A DNA stretch of 64,000 nucleotides from Streptomyces spororaveus (lineage in GTDB: Bacteria > Actinomycetota > Actinomycetes > Streptomycetales > Streptomycetaceae). The translations under genes and the position numbers were made by a program. The notes under the pieces were generated by a model. The model had not been told where the DNA came from. It searched no databases and worked only from the letters and a program-made list of their open reading frames with translations. The DNA lies in the NCBI RefSeq assembly GCF_016755875.1, contig NZ_BNED01000005.1, forward strand, positions 5,656,001 through 5,720,000, in the 5' to 3' direction. This document shows, piece by piece, positions 17,387-25,904 of this stretch (position 1 is its first letter; the number at the start of each line of letters is the position of its first letter).

Positions 17387-20262
17387 TTGCCGCTCCTGGT
17401 GAAGAACTTCTCGACGATCTGGCGGGCCGCGTCCCCGCGGTCGTACTCGCCGAACTCGGCGAGGAAACGCTGCCGTGCCTGGGCGTACTTGACGTCCGCC
17501 TCCTCGAAGGCGGCGAGCGCCTGCAGCAGTTCGTCCGCCGTGGACACCACCGGGCCCGGGGCCTTCTCCTTCAGGTCGAAGTACGTCCCGCGGATGTCCG
17601 TGGCGTACTTCTCGTAGTCGTACGCGAAGAACAGCATCGGCCGGTCCAGGACCGCGTAGTCGAACATCACGGACGAGTAGTCGGTGATCAGACCGTCGGC
17701 GAGGGCCAGCAGCGGGGTGATGTCGTGGTGCCGGGACACGTCGACGACCCGGCCGGCGACGGACGGCGGCAGCGAGACGCTGTTGAGGTAGTGGGTCCGC
17801 ACCAGCAGCGTGAAGCGGTCACCGAGCCGGTCCGCGAACTCCTCCACGTCGAAGGGGAAGGTGAAGCCCTCCACCGCGCCGTCCGCGCCCGCCCGGAAGG
17901 TCGGCGCGTACAGCAGCACCTTCTTGTCCGGGTCGATGCCGAGCTCGACCGCGAGGGGCCCGCGTACGCGCTCACCGCTGTTCGCCTCGGTCCGGTGCGC
18001 CTCGACGAGGGCGTCGTTGCGCGGGTAGCCCGTGCGCAGCAGCACCTCGTCCCGCAGCCGGAAGCCCTTGGCGAGGGTGCGGGTGTCGTGCTCGGAGCGG
18101 ATCAGGAAGTGGTCGAAGCGGTCGACGGCCGCCTGGAAACGGGCCTGCCCGGCCCGTCCCTGCGCCTTCGTCCGGGGCTCGTGGAAGCCCATCCGCTTGA
18201 GCGCCGAGCCGTGCCAGGTCTGGATGTACGTGGTCCCCGGACGCTTGGCCAGCGCCAGCGGGAAGCCCTGGTTGTCGACCCAGTACTCGGCCTGGGCCAG
18301 GGCGCGCAGGTACGGCCAGCTCCAGCGCCTGACCAGGGTGGCCTCCTTGGGGAAGCCGGTGGGCTTGGCGCCCGCGTAGGACCAGATCGCCTCGAACGGC
18401 GCGCCCTGGCGGACCAGCTCTTCGTAGATCGCCTTGGGGCTGTCGCTGTACTGCTTGCCCATGTGGCTCTCGAAGACGACCGTGCCCTTCTTGATCGGCA
18501 GCTTCGAGAAGACCTCGTGGTAGACCTTCACCTTCTGCTCGCCGGAGCCCATGTTCCGGCGGGCCCGCAGTGCCTTGCGCAGGCCCCGCTTGACCACGCC
18601 GGCCGCCTTGCCCTGTATGGCGTTGTTGATCAGCGACTGGGTGCGGACTGCGGCGGCGCCCTCGGCGCTCAGCACGTAGCTGAGGTTGCCCTTCTTGGTG
18701 ACCTCGGGCCCGAAGCGGTCCGAGACCAGCCGGGTCAGGCGCGGGCGCACGCGCAGCCGGGCCGCCGAGTCCAGGTCGACCCCGCCGACCGAGACGCGGG
18801 TGGTGATCCGCTCGCCGCCGGCGGTCAGCTTGAGGCGGACGTCCCAGACGGCGTCGATGATGCCGAGCGGGCGGACGGTGCTCGCGACGTCGGCGGTGAC
18901 GGTCCACTCGATCGTGTCCCCCGCGTGGCGCACCGTTGCCACCGGGAAGCTGAAGGAGCGCACGCCAATCTGCCGGCGGGCCCGGAATTCGAGCGTGGCC
19001 TTCAGGTCGGCGTCGGCAGGGATCCGGCCCAGCGGGTTCACGATCGAGCCGGACATGGTGACCGTGCCGCGGCCGTCGTCCTCGTAGGAGGTGAGGCGGT
19101 TGCCCACGGTGAGGCCGCTGAGGGGCGTGGTGTGGAAGGCCTGCTCGGTGACGTCCAGTATCCGGCGGGCCTCGTCGGCGTCGGGGCCGTCGATGTGCTG
19201 CGCGCACCAGTAGACGCGGCCGTCGCGCTCGGCGAGCGGGGAGGTCAGCCGGCCCTTGTTGGTCATGGCGTCGGCGGCCGGGAGCAGGTTGTCCCAGTCC
19301 TCCTTGCCCAGCAGGTAGGCGCAGATCGCCTGGAGGTAGGTGACGTTCTCGTACGCGGCCGGGTCGATCTCCGCGAGGTAGCCGTTGGCGAGGCGGGCGA
19401 ACTCCTGGCGGTACTCGTCGCTCAGCAGCGGCAGGTCGCGCAGGTGCAGCACCAGGTCGTGCTTGAGGAACTTGGCGTCCTTCGCCGACTTGATGTCCGT
19501 GTGGCCCTTGTCCGCCAGCAGACGGTCGACGCGGCGGTGGATCTCCATCCGGTGGACGAAGTTCGCGATCTCGTGGCGCCGGTTGCTGATCGACAGGGCC
19601 GCGGCCTTCTCGACCACGTTCCAGAAGTAGACGTGGTTCGGGATCAGCGTGATGCGGCGGGCGGCCACGTACGCCTGCGCGGAGAACAGCAGGTCCTCGT
19701 AGTGGATGCCGACCGGGAACTCCAGGCCCTGCTCCAGGAGGAACGCGCGCCGGTAGCACTTGTTCGTGGAGAGGGTGTCGTAGACCAGCAGGTCGGGGTA
19801 CTCGGTGATCGATTCCAGGGTGCGCGTGCGCGAGTAGATCCAGGGGTACCACTCGGTGGTCTTGCCCCACCGGTTGTCGAGGTGCACGCGTACGCACATG
19901 CCCGAGACCAGGTCGGATCCGGTCCGCTCGGCGGCGTCCAGCATGTTCCGGCAGGCGTTGCGCTCCAGCACGTCGTCGCTGTCGAGGAACATCACGTACG
20001 TTCCGGTGGCCTGCTGGATGCCGTGGTTGCGCGGCGCACCGCAGCCGCCGCTGTTCTCCGGCAGCCGGAAGGCGCGCACCCGCCCTGGATGCGCAGATTC
20101 CAGTTCCTGGGCGACCGCGTACGAGCGGTCCTTGCTGCAGTCGTCGACGATCACGACTTCGACACTGTGCAGGGTCTGGTCCAGAACCGACCGGACTGCT
20201 GTCGGCAGACGCTCTGCGTCGTTGTAGACGATGACGACCACGGAGACGTCGGGCACGTGCAC
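17383..20262 (-). CDS. Fusion of GT2 glycosyltransferase and TagF-like glycerophosphotransferase
   Basis: A 959-residue protein. Residues 1 to about 330 form a GT2 domain (VSVVVIVYND, VDDCSKD, ENSGGCGAPRN, LDSDD). A middle beta-rich region runs to about 570. From about 590 to the end is a CDP-glycerol:polyglycerophosphate glycerophosphotransferase-like domain with TWHGSALKRMG, LLYAPTFR and the ADGLITDYSSVMFDYA segment of TagB/TagF enzymes. It probably builds alternating sugar and polyol- or sugar-phosphate units of a wall polymer at the cytoplasmic membrane face. GTG 20262 is the longest start; GTG 20256 with GAGG 6 nt upstream is also possible. It heads a two-gene minus-strand operon with the GT4 gene. 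Confidence 0.9.
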   Translation of the reverse strand: MHVPDVSVVVIVYNDAERLPTAVRSVLDQTLHSVEVVIVDDCSKDRSYAVAQELESAHPGRVRAFRLPENSGGCGAPRNHGIQQATGTYVMFLDSDDVLERNACRNMLDAAERTGSDLVSGMCVRVHLDNRWGKTTEWYPWIYSRTRTLESITEYPDLLVYDTLSTNKCYRRAFLLEQGLEFPVGIHYEDLLFSAQAYVAARRITLIPNHVYFWNVVEKAAALSISNRRHEIANFVHRMEIHRRVDRLLADKGHTDIKSAKDAKFLKHDLVLHLRDLPLLSDEYRQEFARLANGYLAEIDPAAYENVTYLQAICAYLLGKEDWDNLLPAADAMTNKGRLTSPLAERDGRVYWCAQHIDGPDADEARRILDVTEQAFHTTPLSGLTVGNRLTSYEDDGRGTVTMSGSIVNPLGRIPADADLKATLEFRARRQIGVRSFSFPVATVRHAGDTIEWTVTADVASTVRPLGIIDAVWDVRLKLTAGGERITTRVSVGGVDLDSAARLRVRPRLTRLVSDRFGPEVTKKGNLSYVLSAEGAAAVRTQSLINNAIQGKAAGVVKRGLRKALRARRNMGSGEQKVKVYHEVFSKLPIKKGTVVFESHMGKQYSDSPKAIYEELVRQGAPFEAIWSYAGAKPTGFPKEATLVRRWSWPYLRALAQAEYWVDNQGFPLALAKRPGTTYIQTWHGSALKRMGFHEPRTKAQGRAGQARFQAAVDRFDHFLIRSEHDTRTLAKGFRLRDEVLLRTGYPRNDALVEAHRTEANSGERVRGPLAVELGIDPDKKVLLYAPTFRAGADGAVEGFTFPFDVEEFADRLGDRFTLLVRTHYLNSVSLPPSVAGRVVDVSRHHDITPLLALADGLITDYSSVMFDYAVLDRPMLFFAYDYEKYATDIRGTYFDLKEKAPGPVVSTADELLQALAAFEEADVKYAQARQRFLAEFGEYDRGDAARQIVEKFFTRSGK

Positions 20263-20445
20263 CTCGATCCCTTCGTTTCGTTACGTTCAGCTGATTCCGC
20301 TTATCTCGACCACGCTACCGTGTGCCGCCCTCGACTCCGGCAGCCCGACTCCCGTCCGACCCTCTCCGTGCATACTTCTAAGGAAGAGGTGCGAGGCGGG
20401 TCCGGTCGCCGACAATCACCCGTTCGGATCCAGCAGGAAGTGTTC

Positions 20446-21462
20446 ATGACGAAGCTGTCCGTAGTTGTCCCCTGCTTCAACGAAGAAGCCGTCCTCGACA
20501 GCTTCGATGGGGAAATCCGAAGGGTCCTGGACGCCCTCCCCGTCGAGTACGAGGTCTGCTACGTCGACGACGGAAGCCGTGACGGCACCCTCGACAAGCT
20601 CCGCAAGATCGCCGCCGAGCACGGTGAGCAGACCCGCTACGTCTCCTTCAGCCGCAACTTCGGCAAGGAGGCCGGCATGCTCGCCGGCCTGCGCGAAGCC
20701 ACCGGCGACGCCGTCGTGATCATGGACGCGGACCTCCAGCACCCGCCCGAGCTCATCGCGACCATGCTGGAGCACTACCACCAGGGCCACGACCAGATCA
20801 TCGCCCGCCGCACGCGCGAGGGCGACAAGAAGCTCCGCTCAGCCCTCAGCAGCCTCTACTACCGCGGCGTCAACCGCTGGGTGGACGTGGAGCTCACCGA
20901 CGGCGTCGGCGATTTCCGCATGCTCTCGCGCCCGGCCGTGGACGCCCTGCTGGCGCTGCCCGAGTACAACCGCTTCTCCAAGGGCCTGTTCTCCTGGATC
21001 GGCTTCGACACCGTCCACTTCGACTACCGCAACGCGCAGCGCGAGGCCGGCGAGACGAAGTGGAAGTTCGGCTCCCTGCTGAACTACGGCATGGACGGCC
21101 TGATCTCCTTCAACAACAGGCCGCTGCGGATCGGGATCTGGTTCGGCGTGTCGCTGGTCGCCCTGACCGGCCTCTACGCGCTCTGGATCACGATCAGGGC
21201 GATGACCCACGGCGTCGAGTCCCCCGGGTACGTCACCCTCGTGGCGATCATCACCGGCCTGGGCGGCGTGCAGCTGATCATGCTGGGCCTGATCGGCGAG
21301 TACATCGGCCGCATCTACTACGAGACCAAGCGCCGGCCGCACTTCCTGGTGAAGGAATCGCACGGGGCGCAGCCGCTGCCCCGGACCGGCGGTCAGACGG
21401 CGGGCCGCGTCGCGGAGCCGACGGTCACGGAGCCGACGATCGTGGAGCGCAGCGCCCGATGA
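20446..21462 (+). CDS. GtrB-like polyprenyl-phosphate glycosyltransferase
   Basis: A 338-residue DPM1/GtrB-type GT2 enzyme with a catalytic domain (LSVVVPCFNEE, YVDDGSRDGT, MDADLQHPPE) followed by two membrane helices (about 225-250 and 262-285) and a polar tail. Such enzymes move a sugar from a nucleotide donor to undecaprenyl phosphate on the inner membrane face. The GtrA protein that starts within its stop codon is the usual partner for flipping the product. ATG 20446 has AGGA 7 nt upstream. It is divergent from the GT2/TagF gene across 183 bp that must hold both promoters. Confidence 0.92.
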   Translation: MTKLSVVVPCFNEEAVLDSFDGEIRRVLDALPVEYEVCYVDDGSRDGTLDKLRKIAAEHGEQTRYVSFSRNFGKEAGMLAGLREATGDAVVIMDADLQHPPELIATMLEHYHQGHDQIIARRTREGDKKLRSALSSLYYRGVNRWVDVELTDGVGDFRMLSRPAVDALLALPEYNRFSKGLFSWIGFDTVHFDYRNAQREAGETKWKFGSLLNYGMDGLISFNNRPLRIGIWFGVSLVALTGLYALWITIRAMTHGVESPGYVTLVAIITGLGGVQLIMLGLIGEYIGRIYYETKRRPHFLVKESHGAQPLPRTGGQTAGRVAEPTVTEPTIVERSAR

Positions 21463-21890
21463 GCCGCAGGGACCAGCTCGGCCAGGTGTTCCGATTCGCC
21501 CTCGTGGGCGGGGTCAACACCGCCACCTTCTTCGGCATCTACCTGCTCCTGCACCCGTGGATGCCCTACTTCGCCGCCTACTCCCTCGCCTTCCTGCTGG
21601 CGATGGTCGGCTCGTTCTTCATGAACACCTACTTCACCTACCGCACCCGGCCGACCTGGAAGAAGTTCCTCCTCTTCCCGCTGACGAACGTCACCAACTA
21701 CGTCATCCAGTCCGCCGGCCTCTACGCGCTGGTGACCTGGGCCGGGATGGACACCCGGATCGCCCCGCTGGTCGCGGCGATCGTGGCCATCCCGTTCACC
21801 TTCCTGCTCTCCCGCAAGATCCTCGTCCCGGGTGCCGCCCGGGCCGAGACGGCCCCGCACGCGGAGGCGGGGTCCTCGTCCAGGGTCTGA
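21459..21890 (+). CDS. GtrA family membrane protein
   Basis: A 143-residue protein with four predicted membrane helices (FRFALVGGVNT, the HPWMPYFAAYSLAFLL region, NVTNYVIQSAGLYAL and IVAIPFTFLLSRK). This is the GtrA/DPMS-flippase fold thought to translocate polyprenyl-phosphate sugars. The start ATG overlaps the stop of the GtrB-like gene as ATGA. The family is certain; the sugar carried is unknown. Confidence 0.92.
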   Translation: MSRRDQLGQVFRFALVGGVNTATFFGIYLLLHPWMPYFAAYSLAFLLAMVGSFFMNTYFTYRTRPTWKKFLLFPLTNVTNYVIQSAGLYALVTWAGMDTRIAPLVAAIVAIPFTFLLSRKILVPGAARAETAPHAEAGSSSRV

Positions 21891-21981
21891 AACCCCCGAG
21901 CAGTCCCGCGCGCCCACCCCGTAGATTGAGACGGCAGGCATCTCGGAGACAGGCATTTCGGCAAGGGGCAAGGGGACAGAC

Positions 21982-23109
21982 GTGTCAGCGGCTAGGCAGG
22001 GTGTCGTGGACGCCCGCAGGATCGTGGTCAAGGTCGGCTCCTCCTCCCTGACCACCGCGGCCGGCGGACTCGACGCGGACCGGGTGGACGCCCTCGTCGA
22101 CGTCCTCGCCAAGGCCCGCAGCGGCGGCGAGAAGGAGATCGTCCTCGTCTCCAGCGGAGCCATCGCAGCCGGGCTCTCCCCGCTCGGCCTGCGCCGCCGC
22201 CCCAAGGACCTGGCCCGGCAGCAGGCCGCCGCGAGCGTCGGCCAGGGGCTGCTCGTCGCCCGCTACACCGCCTCCTTCGCGCGGTACGGCGTCCGCGTCG
22301 GCCAGGTGCTCCTCACCACCGACGACACCAGCCGCCGCGCCCACTACCGCAACGCCTACCGCACCCTCGACCAGCTGCTGGCCATGGGCGCCCTCCCCGT
22401 CGTCAACGAGAACGACACCGTCGCCACCGACGAGATCCGCTTCGGCGACAACGACCGGCTGGCCGCGCTCGTCGCCCACCTCGTCCGCGCGGACCTCCTC
22501 GTCCTCCTCTCCGACGTGGACGGCCTCTACGACGGTGACCCGTCCCAGCCCGGCACCACCCGCATCGAAGAGGTCCGCGGGCCCGGGGACATCGCGCACG
22601 TCTCCATCGGCAGCGCCGGCAAGGCGGGCGTGGGCACCGGCGGCATGGTCACCAAGGTCGAGGCGGCCCGGATCGCGGCCGCCGCCGGCATCCCCGTGGT
22701 GCTGACCTCCGCCAGCCAGGCCGCCGACGCCCTCGCCGGGCGGGGGACCGGCACCCTGTTCCACGCCACCGGGCGCCGCTCCGCGGACCGGCTGCTCTGG
22801 CTCCAGCACGCGTCGACCCCGCAGGGGCACCTGGTCCTGGACGACGGCGCCGTCCGCGCGGTCACCGAGCGCGGCAGCTCGCTGCTGCCCGCCGGGATCG
22901 CTGCGGTCCAGGGCGACTTCGTCGCCGGGGACCCGGTGGAACTGCGCTCCGCCGACGGCCGCGCCGTGGCGCGGGGCCTGGTCAACTTCGACGCCAAGGA
23001 GCTCCCGCAACTCCTCGGCCGCTCCACTCGCGAGCTCGCGCGGGAACTCGGACCCGCGTACGAGCGGGAGGTCGTCCACCGGGACGATCTGGTCCTGCTG
23101 GAGGGCTGA
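21982..23109 (+). CDS. proB: Glutamate 5-kinase
   Basis: A 375-residue enzyme for the first step of proline biosynthesis, phosphorylating glutamate to glutamyl-5-phosphate. The amino-acid-kinase domain shows VVKVGSSSLT, LVSSGAIAAG, VVNENDTV and GTGGMVTKVEAA. A C-terminal PUA domain (about 280-370) is present as in long bacterial ProB. The start is GTG 21982 behind AAGGGGACA. proA lies 0.8 kb downstream, separated by a small gene and a repeat-bearing gap. Confidence 0.96.
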   Translation: MSAARQGVVDARRIVVKVGSSSLTTAAGGLDADRVDALVDVLAKARSGGEKEIVLVSSGAIAAGLSPLGLRRRPKDLARQQAAASVGQGLLVARYTASFARYGVRVGQVLLTTDDTSRRAHYRNAYRTLDQLLAMGALPVVNENDTVATDEIRFGDNDRLAALVAHLVRADLLVLLSDVDGLYDGDPSQPGTTRIEEVRGPGDIAHVSIGSAGKAGVGTGGMVTKVEAARIAAAAGIPVVLTSASQAADALAGRGTGTLFHATGRRSADRLLWLQHASTPQGHLVLDDGAVRAVTERGSSLLPAGIAAVQGDFVAGDPVELRSADGRAVARGLVNFDAKELPQLLGRSTRELARELGPAYEREVVHRDDLVLLEG

Positions 23110-23197
23110 GGTTCGGCAAAAGCGGAGCGCGGCGGCCCGTGGACTGGTCAACTGTGAGGGGCGGGCGGACCCGCGTGGCGGAGACAGGAGGCGGCTG

Positions 23198-23611
23198 GTG
23201 AGGCGAGCGCTGACCAGCGTCGGCACGGGGGACGGTGACGGCGGAGGTGGCGGGGAGGAGCAGGACCACGCGTCGCGCCTGTGGCACGTGACCCTGAGCG
23301 TCTCCGGCAAGCCGGCCCCGCTGTCCGAGGTCCGGCGTGGGCTGGAACAACTGGCCCACGACCATCCCTTCCTGCTGACCAGCCGGTACGCCGACGACCA
23401 CGCGGAGATCCGCTACTGGGAAGAGGCCCGAGACCTCCACGACGCGGCGGCCGTCGCCCTGCGCCTGTGGGGCGAACACCGCTCCTCGGCGCAGCTCCCG
23501 CCCTGGGAGATCGTCGGCCTGGAGGTCATCGACCGCGCCACCTACCACCAGCGGGTGGCGGAGGGCTACGGCCCACCCCCGGCCCACCCGGTAGGCGTCC
23601 ACCCCTACTGA
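23198..23611 (+). CDS. Conserved hypothetical protein between proB and proA
   Basis: A 137-residue soluble protein that I do not assign to a named family. After a Gly-rich linker (about 10-22) comes a compact acidic alpha/beta stretch (LWHVTLSVSG, LLTSRYADDHAEIRYWEEA, WEIVGLEVIDR) and a Pro-rich end. GTG 23198 is preceded by GGAGGCGGCTG. Codon third-position GC is high throughout, supporting real coding. The pattern is reminiscent of small actinobacterial proteins of unknown function beside proB; no catalytic motif is apparent. Confidence 0.75.
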   Translation: MRRALTSVGTGDGDGGGGGEEQDHASRLWHVTLSVSGKPAPLSEVRRGLEQLAHDHPFLLTSRYADDHAEIRYWEEARDLHDAAAVALRLWGEHRSSAQLPPWEIVGLEVIDRATYHQRVAEGYGPPPAHPVGVHPY

Positions 23612-23911
23612 TCCGCAGGTCCGGGCCGCAGCCGTGGCCCGCCCGGCCCCGCCGGCGTTCGGGCCGGGGCCGTGGCTTTCCCAGCCCCGCCCGCATGCGC
23701 GCCGGAGCCGTGGCTTTCCCGGCCCCGCCGGCGTTCGAGGCGCGGGGTCGGGGGCGCAGCCCCCGGTCGTGTGCCCGCACCCGCCACGGTCCGGTGCCGA
23801 TCGTCCGGGCCCGGGCGGAGCCCCGGCCCCACCCCGCCGACCCGGCCGGAGGCCGTCTCGCGGGATGGAAGCCCCCACGGCCGGCCACCGGCAGGGGCTT
23901 ACCCTGGCGGC
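23612..23911. repeat. Intergenic region with dispersed Streptomyces repeat
   Basis: 300 bp without a credible gene. The unit GCCGTGGCTTTCCC followed by GCCCCGCC occurs twice (near 23667 and 23708). A 43-bp segment at about 23721-23765 (beginning ggccccgccggcgttcgagg) is a near-identical inverted copy of one at 48725-48770. This GC-rich element is common between Streptomyces genes. The proA -10 box lies at its right end. Confidence 0.6.
23900..23905 (+). promoter_or_regulatory. -10 box for a leaderless proA
   Basis: TACCCT fits the TAnnnT consensus and ends 6 nt before ATG 23912, so transcription would begin at or next to the start codon. No ribosome binding site precedes the ATG. Confidence 0.5.
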
Positions 23912-25207
23912 ATGACCTCGCTCGATGCCGCCACCGCCACCGCCACCACCGCCTCGCCCGTCCTCGCCACCGCGCAGGCGGCCCGTACAGCCGCCGCGGC
24001 CATCGCCCCACTCCCGCGGTCCGCCAAGGACACCGCCCTGCTGGCGATCGCGGACGCGCTGGAGGCCCGTACGGCCGAGATCGTCGCCGCCAACGCCGTG
24101 GACACGGACAAGGCCCGCGCCGCCGGCACCAGCGAGACCGTCATCGACCGCCTCACGCTCACCCCCGAGCGCATCGCCGCCATCGCCTCCGACGTGCGGG
24201 ACGTCGCCGCACTGCCCGACCCCGTCGGCGAGGTCGTCCGCGGCAACACCCTGCCCAACGGCATCGACATCCGGCAGATCCGCGTCCCCCTCGGGGTCGT
24301 CGGCATCATCTACGAGGCCCGCCCCAACGTCACCGTGGACGCCGCCGCCCTCTGCCTCAAGTCCGGCAACGCGGTCCTCCTGCGGGGCTCCTCCTCCGCC
24401 TACGCCTCCAACACCGCGCTCGTCACCATCCTGCGCGACGCCGTCGAGAGCGCCGGCCTGCCCGCCGACGCGATCCAGCTCGTCCCCGGCGAGTCCCGTG
24501 ACTCCGTCCGCGAGCTGATGCGCGCCCGCGGTCTCGTCGACGTGCTCATCCCGCGCGGCGGCGCGTCCCTCATCAAGACCGTCGTCGAGGAGTCCACCGT
24601 CCCGGTCATCGAGACCGGTACCGGCAACTGCCACGTCTACGTCGACGCCCAGGCCGACCTGGACATGGCGGTGGACATCCTCATCAACTCCAAGGCCCAG
24701 CGGCCCTCCGTCTGCAACGCCGCCGAGACCCTCCTCGTCCACCGCGACATCGCCGACGCCTTCCTGCCGCGCGCCCTCGACGCGCTCGCCGACGCCGGCG
24801 TGACCGTGCACGGCGACGCCCGGGTCCTCGCCGCCGCCGAGGGCGGCAAGGTCACCGCCCTGCCGGCCACGGACGAGGACTGGGCCGCCGAGTACCTGTC
24901 CTACGACATCGCCGCCGCAGTCGTGGACTCCCTCGACGACGCCGTCACCCACATCCGCCGCTGGACCTCCGGCCACACCGAGGCGATCGTCACCACCTCG
25001 CAGGCCGCCGCGCGCCGCTTCACCCAGCTGGTCGACTCGACCACGGTCGCCGTGAATGCATCCACTCGGTTCACGGACGGTGGCCAGTTCGGCTTCGGCG
25101 CGGAGATCGGCATCTCCACCCAGAAGCTGCACGCCAGGGGCCCGATGGGCCTTCCCGAGCTGACCTCCACCAAGTACATCGTCACGGGCGACGGTCACAT
25201 TCGGTAG
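23912..25207 (+). CDS. proA: Glutamate-5-semialdehyde dehydrogenase (glutamyl phosphate reductase)
   Basis: A 431-residue NADPH-dependent enzyme of the second proline step. The aldehyde-dehydrogenase-like fold is intact: [31 protein letters not shown], and the catalytic cysteine in [10 protein letters not shown]. The length is normal. The frame is open from 23672, but ATG 23912 is supported by the -10 box 7 nt upstream and by the usual N-terminus. It is probably a leaderless transcript independent of proB. Confidence 0.96.
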   Translation: MTSLDAATATATTASPVLATAQAARTAAAAIAPLPRSAKDTALLAIADALEARTAEIVAANAVDTDKARAAGTSETVIDRLTLTPERIAAIASDVRDVAALPDPVGEVVRGNTLPNGIDIRQIRVPLGVVGIIYEARPNVTVDAAALCLKSGNAVLLRGSSSAYASNTALVTILRDAVESAGLPADAIQLVPGESRDSVRELMRARGLVDVLIPRGGASLIKTVVEESTVPVIETGTGNCHVYVDAQADLDMAVDILINSKAQRPSVCNAAETLLVHRDIADAFLPRALDALADAGVTVHGDARVLAAAEGGKVTALPATDEDWAAEYLSYDIAAAVVDSLDDAVTHIRRWTSGHTEAIVTTSQAAARRFTQLVDSTTVAVNASTRFTDGGQFGFGAEIGISTQKLHARGPMGLPELTSTKYIVTGDGHIR

Positions 25208-25272
25208 TGAGTTCCTGAGCGCGGTGTGGCCGAAATTCGGCGCACACCCTGCCCAAGGAGGCCCCCCAGGTC

Positions 25273-25278
25273 TACGCT
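25273..25278 (+). promoter_or_regulatory. -10 box for the gene at 25285
   Basis: TACGCT (TAnnnT) ends 6 nt before GTG 25285, consistent with a leaderless transcript. Confidence 0.45.
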
Positions 25279-25284
25279 GGTCCC

Positions 25285-25836
25285 GTGCCGGACGACGTGG
25301 GGGGCAAGCCGTTCCCGGACGACGGGGAGCCCGACGACGACCGCGGAGGCGCGGATCACGACTTCGCCTCCGTGGTGTTCGACGAGGACTTCGTCCGGAA
25401 CGCCGAGATCCATGAACCGAGCGCCGCCGAGCGCCAGCGGGCGGCCGACCGAGCGCGCGCGGAGGCCGAAGCCGCCCGTGCCGGGGCCGGCGGATGGACG
25501 GGCGACGACGACTACGACAGCTACGGGTACGGCCACCACGACGGGTACGACGACGGCCACGGCTGGGACCACGACCGGGGCTACGGATACCCGGACGGGC
25601 CGTACGGGGCCTACGGCGGCAGTCTGCGCCCCTACCGCGGCCGCGCACCCTGGCTGCGCCCGGTGGCCTGGGTGCTCGCCTTCGTGATGGGCCTCGGCAT
25701 GGTCGCGCTCGCCTTCAGCGCCGTCTACCGCTCCGCCTCGGGCGAGGCGGACCCCGCCCCGGCCCCCGCCAGCACCCCCAGGGGCGAAGTCACCGGCGTC
25801 GGCGCGTTTACGTACCCCTCCGTTCGCCAACCCTGA
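25285..25836 (+). CDS. Single-pass membrane protein with VVFDEDFVR motif, first of a pair
   Basis: A 183-residue protein. The cytoplasmic half is acidic and carries SVVFDEDFVRNAEIHEPSA near residue 30, then an Ala/Arg helix and a Gly/Tyr/Asp-rich region. A single membrane helix (WLRPVAWVLAFVMGLGMVAL, about 133-152) and a short outside tail follow. The same SVVFDEDFVR block opens the next protein, and 26 bases encoding it are identical in both genes. I recall Streptomyces homologues named SCO2584-family spore wall biosynthesis proteins; that link is from memory and context. Start GTG 25285. Confidence 0.8.
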   Translation: MPDDVGGKPFPDDGEPDDDRGGADHDFASVVFDEDFVRNAEIHEPSAAERQRAADRARAEAEAARAGAGGWTGDDDYDSYGYGHHDGYDDGHGWDHDRGYGYPDGPYGAYGGSLRPYRGRAPWLRPVAWVLAFVMGLGMVALAFSAVYRSASGEADPAPAPASTPRGEVTGVGAFTYPSVRQP

Positions 25837-25904
25837 AGGTACGACCCCACTCGCGCACACCGGAGCCGGGGGCTTCTCTGAAGCGGGGACAGCGGGGAGA
25901 AGCG

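Noticed and set aside
17725-20445. N-terminal extension of the GtrB-like gene on the plus strand
   Set aside because: The frame is antisense to the GT2/TagF gene; the true start is ATG 20446 with a ribosome binding site.
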